Below are positions 59,733 to 64,000 of a stretch of 64,000 nucleotides of DNA, piece by piece. Under the pieces are notes generated by a model. It saw only the letters and a program-made list of their open reading frames with translations. It searched no databases and was not told the origin of the DNA. The stretch spans positions 4,040,501-4,104,500 of the forward strand of contig NZ_CP017024.1 of the NCBI RefSeq assembly GCF_014522265.1, read 5' to 3'. Numbering within the stretch: the first letter of the stretch is position 1; each line of letters starts with the position of its first letter. The position numbers and the translations under genes are program-made. The stretch comes from Pseudomonas oryzihabitans. GTDB lineage: Bacteria > Pseudomonadota > Gammaproteobacteria > Pseudomonadales > Pseudomonadaceae.

Positions 59733-62591
59733 TTGGCGGCCCTGGCCAGCAGCCGCCGGGTCGCCAGCAGATCCAGCGGGCGGGCGAAGAAATAACCCTG
59801 GGCGTGGCGGGCACCCATGTCCCTGAGCAGTTGCAACGCCTGGGCGTCCTCGACGCCCTCGGCGACTACATCCAGCCCCAGTGACTCGGCCATGCGCACG
59901 ATGGCGCGAACGATGGCGACACTGCGTGCGCTCTCGGCCAGACGCAGGACAAAGGACTTGTCGATCTTGAGGCCGCGAAAGCGGTACTCGTGGACATAGC
60001 CCAGCGACGAGAAGCCCGCGCCGAAATCGTCCAGCACCACCGAGACGCCGTGACGATCCAGGGCCTCCATGGCCGCCTTGGCGCGTTCCGGTTCGGCGAC
60101 CAGGGCGCCTTCGGTCAACTCCAGGCAGATCCGCGACGGCGCCACGCCATACGCGGCCAGGATGCTCAGCACCTCGTCGGCGAACTCCGGGCGCACGATG
60201 CTGTAGCTGGAGCAATTGACGTGCACCACCGGCCAGTGCGCCTGGGCCGGTTCGGCCAGGGTGGCGGCGATGCGCGTCAGCATGTAGGTATCCAGGCGTC
60301 CGATCAGCCGCAGGCCTTCCAGCTCGGGTAGAAAGGCCCCTGGCGCCAGGACGCTACCGTCCGGCTGACGCCAGCGGATCAGCGCCTCCAGCGCCGCCAC
60401 GCGGCCGCTGGTGACGTCAATGATCGGCTGGAAGAAGGGCTCCAGTTCGTTGCCATTCTTCAGCGCCTTGCGCAGCGCGCCTTCACGCACCACCTGGTCG
60501 GACACCACCTGGCGCAGTTCCTGGTTGAAGACCGCGAAGTTGTCGCGCCCACCCTGCTTGACCCGATACATCGCCGTATCGGCGTCGCGCAGCAGGTCAT
60601 CCGGCTGGCGATGCAGGCTGGGATCGGCCAGCACGATGCCGATGCTGCAGGAGGTGAACAGGCTGTGGTCGTCGATCACCAGTGGCCGGTCGAAGGCTTC
60701 GATAATGCGCTGGCCGATGGCTACCGGTGAATCCAGGCCGCCACCGGGCACCAGGATGGCGAATTCGTCACCGCCCAGTCGTGCCAGCAGGTCGGTCTCG
60801 CGCAGGCAGCTCGACAATCGCTCACCGGCCGCCACCAGCAGCAGGTCGCCGAAGGGATGGCCGAACTGGTCGTTGATGCGCTTGAATCTGTCCAGGTCGA
60901 GAAACATCACCGCCAGACCGGCCCCGTCACGCTCCAGCGCGGCCCAGAGCTCGCCCAGGCGTTGCTGGAAGAAGCTGCGATTGGGCAGCCGGGTCAGGGC
61001 ATCGTGGTTGTTCTCGTACAGCAGTCGGGCGTTGGCGGCGTCCAGCGCCCGGGTGCGCTCCTGCACCCTGACCTCCAGGGCCTGGCGCGACTGCTGGATG
61101 GCTTCCGCGGCGCTGCGCCGGGACAGCGCGGTATCGATATGGCGCGAGACGAAGGTGAGCAGCTCCTGGTCGCGCCGGCTGTAGTAAACGTCTTCGCGAT
61201 AGCTCTGTACCGCCAGCACGCCGCGGACGTGCTTGCCGTCGTAGAGGGGGATACCCAGCCAGGAGCAGGCTTCCGGGGTGCCCTCGACCGGGGTGATCTC
61301 GCCTTGCTCGATCAGCAGCCGGGCCTTGTGCCGATCGATGATGCAGGGTCGCCGTTGGCGGATGGTGTACTCGGTATAGCCGCGGGTGCCGCGTCGGGCG
61401 ACGGGTGCGCTGGTACGGCGCTCATCGGCGAAATAGGGGAAGCTCACCTCCCCCGAGGCATCGTCGTAGAGGGCGATATAGAAGTTGTGGGCATAGAGCA
61501 GCTCACCCACGACGCGGTGCAGACCGCCCAGGAGGTCTGGCATGTCGGTACTGGCGCTGGACAGCTCGGCAATGCGAAACAGCGCCGCCTGCAGCTGCTC
61601 GGCGCGTTCGCGCTCGGCGATCTGCTCGCGCAGCCGGGCATTGACCTCCGAAAGCTCCTGGGTCCGCTGGCCCACGGTGGCTTCCAGCGATTCGCGCCGG
61701 AGGATGCGATCCAGGGCCATGGCCACGTCGCGGGCGATCACCTGGAACAGCGCCTGGTCCTCGGGCCGTAGCGACGCTCGCGATCGTAGACCTGCAGGCT
61801 GAGCACGCCGAAGGTGCGATCGGCGCCGTCCTTGAGCGGGATGCCCATCCAGAACTCGGGAACCGAGCCCTGGCAATAGTAGGGCCCTGACACCTGCGCC
61901 GCTTCGATGGCTTCCTTGGGCAGCAGCAGCGGCTCGCCGTGCATGAGCACAAAGGCCGTCAGACTCGGCTGCTCCCTATCCAGCGGCTCGAAGGAACCCG
62001 GCGCCGGGGGCTCTCGTCGCGCTGATCAAAGTAATAGGGATAGTGGATCCGGTCGGCGTCAGGATCGAGCAGCGCTAGGCAGAAATTCTCGGCATCGATC
62101 AGCGAGACCAGCAGCTCGTGGGTACGCTGCATGAACAGCTGGCGATCCAGGGTCGAACTCGCCAGGTAGGTGATGTCGTAAAGCACCTGCTGGATCGCCT
62201 GCGCCCGCTGCAGCTGCAGGCGCTGCAGGACGAAGCCGAATCTCAGGGCCAGGGCGGCGAAATCGGTGTGGTCATCGGGGCGGGCGAGCAGCCAGCCCAG
62301 CGGGGTCGGGCCGCTGCCGGTGGGATGGCAGCTGAGCCCGGTCTTGGCCGACAGCTGCGCCAGTTCCTCGTCGTCGAGCAATTCCGGCCAGTCACTGGCG
62401 CCATTGCCGGTGGCCATGCACGACCAGTTGCCACGGCGCTGATACCAGGCCCAGTCGGCATCGGCAGCGGCTGCACGCAGTTGCGCGATGATCTGCTCCG
62501 CCGCCAACCCCGGCGCATTCGGATCCGGCCAGCGTGTCTCCGACGGCCTGGCCAGGCGTGCACCTGGCGACTGTTCCTCAGGCCCTTTCAT
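59729..62591 (-). pseudogene. GAF-GGDEF-EAL cyclic-di-GMP signalling protein with two -1 frameshifts
   Basis: Three frames join into one protein of about 954 residues from ATG 62591 (AAGGAG upstream). First piece: N-terminal domain and start of a GAF-like domain (LFMQRTHELLVSLIDAENFCLALLDP). Second: EFWMGIPLKDGADRTFGVLSLQVYD. Third: a coiled coil, a second GAF domain (NFYIALYDDASGEVSFPYF), GGDEF with an intact RLGGDEFAIL, and EAL with ALEALIRW, ELTEG, DDFGAG and KIDKSF. Breaks are at 62006-62010 (five G, six expected) and near 61762. Catalytic motifs of both enzyme domains are intact, so a corrected protein could make and/or degrade c-di-GMP. Confidence 0.85.
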
Positions 62592-62943
62592 GCTGACTCC
62601 TTCCCGTGCATTCCCCGAATCCTGACACAGATGCCCCGGGCTTCGGCAACTACCGAATGAACGGTTTCCCTAGGGGCGCGAACGGCAAAGATATGACTAA
62701 AGGCCCGGATTGACTGGGACAAGAGTTGTACAGCCACGAGCCCCCTGTCCAATAACCCGACCTGCCAGACAACGCCCTGCCGCTGGGCTTGTAAAACAAA
62801 GCGCACGGGGTTTGCCCATCGATCCGAAAGACTGTCGCGACGCGAATCTCTCGCTAAGCCAGGACCACTAATAAGCAGACAGAACGCAATCTGGCGGGGC
62901 ACTCCAAGCCGTTGTCGCCCCTCTCCACGAGCAGGAGTTTTCC
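62592..62943. other. Divergent promoter region before the DUF892 gene
   Basis: About 350 bp between the divergent GGDEF-EAL and DUF892 genes. No gene is supported. Both promoters should be here; the stress-type genes to the right suggest RpoS or a similar sigma factor, but no box could be assigned with confidence. Confidence 0.45.
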
Positions 62944-63456
62944 ATGACCGCTTCCAAGCAGGACAACCTCATAGACTGGCTGCGCGATGCCCATGCCATG
63001 GAGGAACAGGCCGAGAAGATGCTCTCCGCTCAGTCCGCCCGGCTGGAGCACTACCCGCAATTGCGCCAGCGCATCGAACAGCACATCAGGGAAACCCAGG
63101 AGCAGCGCCAGCTCATCGAAGGCTGCCTGAGCCGTCATGGCAGCAGCGCCTCGACCCTCAAGGACATGGGCGGCAAGTTGATGGCGCTGGGCCAGGCCCT
63201 TGGCGGCGCGCCCATGAGCGATGAGGTCATCAAGGGCGCCATCGCCGGCTATGTCTTCGAGAACATCGAGATTGCCACCTACACCACGCTGATCGCGGCA
63301 GCTGCGGAGATCGGCGACACCGAAACGCAGCAGGCCTGCGAACGCATCCTCGAACAGGAGAAGGCCATGGCGGCCTGGTTGCTGGAAGACCTGCCCGCCA
63401 CCACCCGTGCCTTCCTCGAACGCTCCGCCGATCCCGATCTGACCGCGAAGCGCTGA
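62944..63456 (+). CDS. DUF892 ferritin-like protein (YciE/YciF family)
   Basis: A 170-residue four-helix ferritin-like protein: WLRDAHAMEEQAEKML, IEQHIRETQEQRQLIEG, YVFENIEIATYTTLIAAA and ERILEQEKAMAAWL carry the Glu/His residues of the di-metal site. YciF-type proteins are stress induced, of unknown activity. CAGGAG precedes ATG 62944. The manganese catalase gene follows 39 bases later, and the pair is common in stress clusters. Confidence 0.87.
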   Translation: MTASKQDNLIDWLRDAHAMEEQAEKMLSAQSARLEHYPQLRQRIEQHIRETQEQRQLIEGCLSRHGSSASTLKDMGGKLMALGQALGGAPMSDEVIKGAIAGYVFENIEIATYTTLIAAAAEIGDTETQQACERILEQEKAMAAWLLEDLPATTRAFLERSADPDLTAKR

Positions 63457-63495
63457 ACCGCCCGAGTTATACCGTGACTAGCCCCTGGAGGTTAC

Positions 63496-64000
63496 ATGTT
63501 CGTCCATAACAAGCGACTGCAATACACCGTGCGCGTGTCCGAGCCCAATCCCGGCCTGGCCAACCTGATGCTGGAGCAATTCGGCGGCCCCCAAGGCGAA
63601 CTCGCCGCCGCCATGCGCTACTTCACCCAGGCGATAGCCGAGCTCGACCCGGGCCGCAAGGACATGCTGTTCGACATCGCCACCGAAGAGCTCAGCCACC
63701 TGGAAATCATCGGCTCGATGATCGCCATGCTGAACAAGGGTGCCAAGGGCGACCTGGCGGAAAAGACCCAGGACGAAGCGGACCTGTACCGCTCGCTGAC
63801 CGGTGCCGGCAACGACTCCCACCTCACCCAGATTCTCTATGGTGGTGGTCCGGCCCTGACCAATTCGGCTGGCGTACCCTGGACCGCGGCCTACATCGAC
63901 ACCATTGGTGAACCGACCATCGACCTCAGGTCCAACATCGCTGCCGAAGCCCGGGCCAAGATTGTCTACGAGCGCCTCATCAATGTCACCGACGATGCCG
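63496..64000 (+). CDS. Manganese catalase, partial (5' part)
   Basis: The N-terminal 168 residues of a non-heme dimanganese catalase (KatN family). Metal-ligand regions are seen in MLEQFGGPQGELAAAMRYFTQA (Glu near 35) and IATEELSHLEIIGSMI (Glu/His, about 66-80); GGPALTNSAGVPWTAAYID is typical. GGAGG lies ahead of ATG 63496. The gene runs off the right edge. It destroys hydrogen peroxide, fitting with the DUF892 neighbour. Confidence 0.93.
   Translation, partial: MFVHNKRLQYTVRVSEPNPGLANLMLEQFGGPQGELAAAMRYFTQAIAELDPGRKDMLFDIATEELSHLEIIGSMIAMLNKGAKGDLAEKTQDEADLYRSLTGAGNDSHLTQILYGGGPALTNSAGVPWTAAYIDTIGEPTIDLRSNIAAEARAKIVYERLINVTDDA

Overview
This window is a GC-rich gamma-proteobacterial chromosome segment, almost certainly Pseudomonas. 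The protein set is typical of the genus (MuxABC-OpmB, SohB, YbiT, UppP-PnuC-NadR, CysI next to a DUF934 protein, MetH), and classic Pseudomonas-type extragenic palindromes are present. Species is not determinable by eye; the P. oryzihabitans/psychrotolerans group is only a guess.

Layout. 1-17.9 kb: end of a response regulator, metH, a PQQ-dependent sugar dehydrogenase, a DUF1883 protein, an RlmN-like radical SAM methylase, a TAT-exported beta-propeller, an EfeU/EfeO/EfeB/EfeM iron-uptake operon, cysI-DUF934 (sulfite reduction), acuI/yhdH, sohB and an SCP2 protein. 17.9-27 kb: a tripartite RND efflux operon with two different pumps (muxABC-opmB). 27-33 kb: a frameshifted tpx and tamA-tamB. 33-38.6 kb: xthA, a PstS-like/OmpA fusion behind a Pho-box-like site, a DUF192 protein and two tandem YhhS-type MFS transporters. 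38.6-41.7 kb: a gene-poor accessory stretch with small unrecognised proteins and a receiver domain whose phospho-acceptor Asp is replaced by Asn. 41.7-51.5 kb: ybiT, mqo, ggt, DUF1294, uppP, pnuC-nadR, an Smr protein, folE and a small monooxygenase. 51.6-53.1 kb: palindromic repeats interrupted by an IS110-family element. 53.2-59.7 kb: apt and a self-contained ribose operon rbsBACRKD behind a perfect 18-bp LacI-type operator. 59.7-64 kb: a GAF-GGDEF-EAL protein (two frameshifts), a DUF892 ferritin-like protein and the start of a manganese catalase.

Best find: the IS110 element at 51734-52943 can be bounded to the base by its CT core, and the non-coding region ahead of its transposase holds, in the expected order, four guide-like segments matching the left target, right target, left donor and right donor. 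This is a candidate bridge RNA read directly from sequence. Its apparent target is a Pseudomonas extragenic palindrome.

Three genes (tpx, rbsK, the GGDEF-EAL gene) carry four single-base deletions, all of a G or C, which looks more like assembly error than decay. No tRNA, rRNA or CRISPR array was seen.
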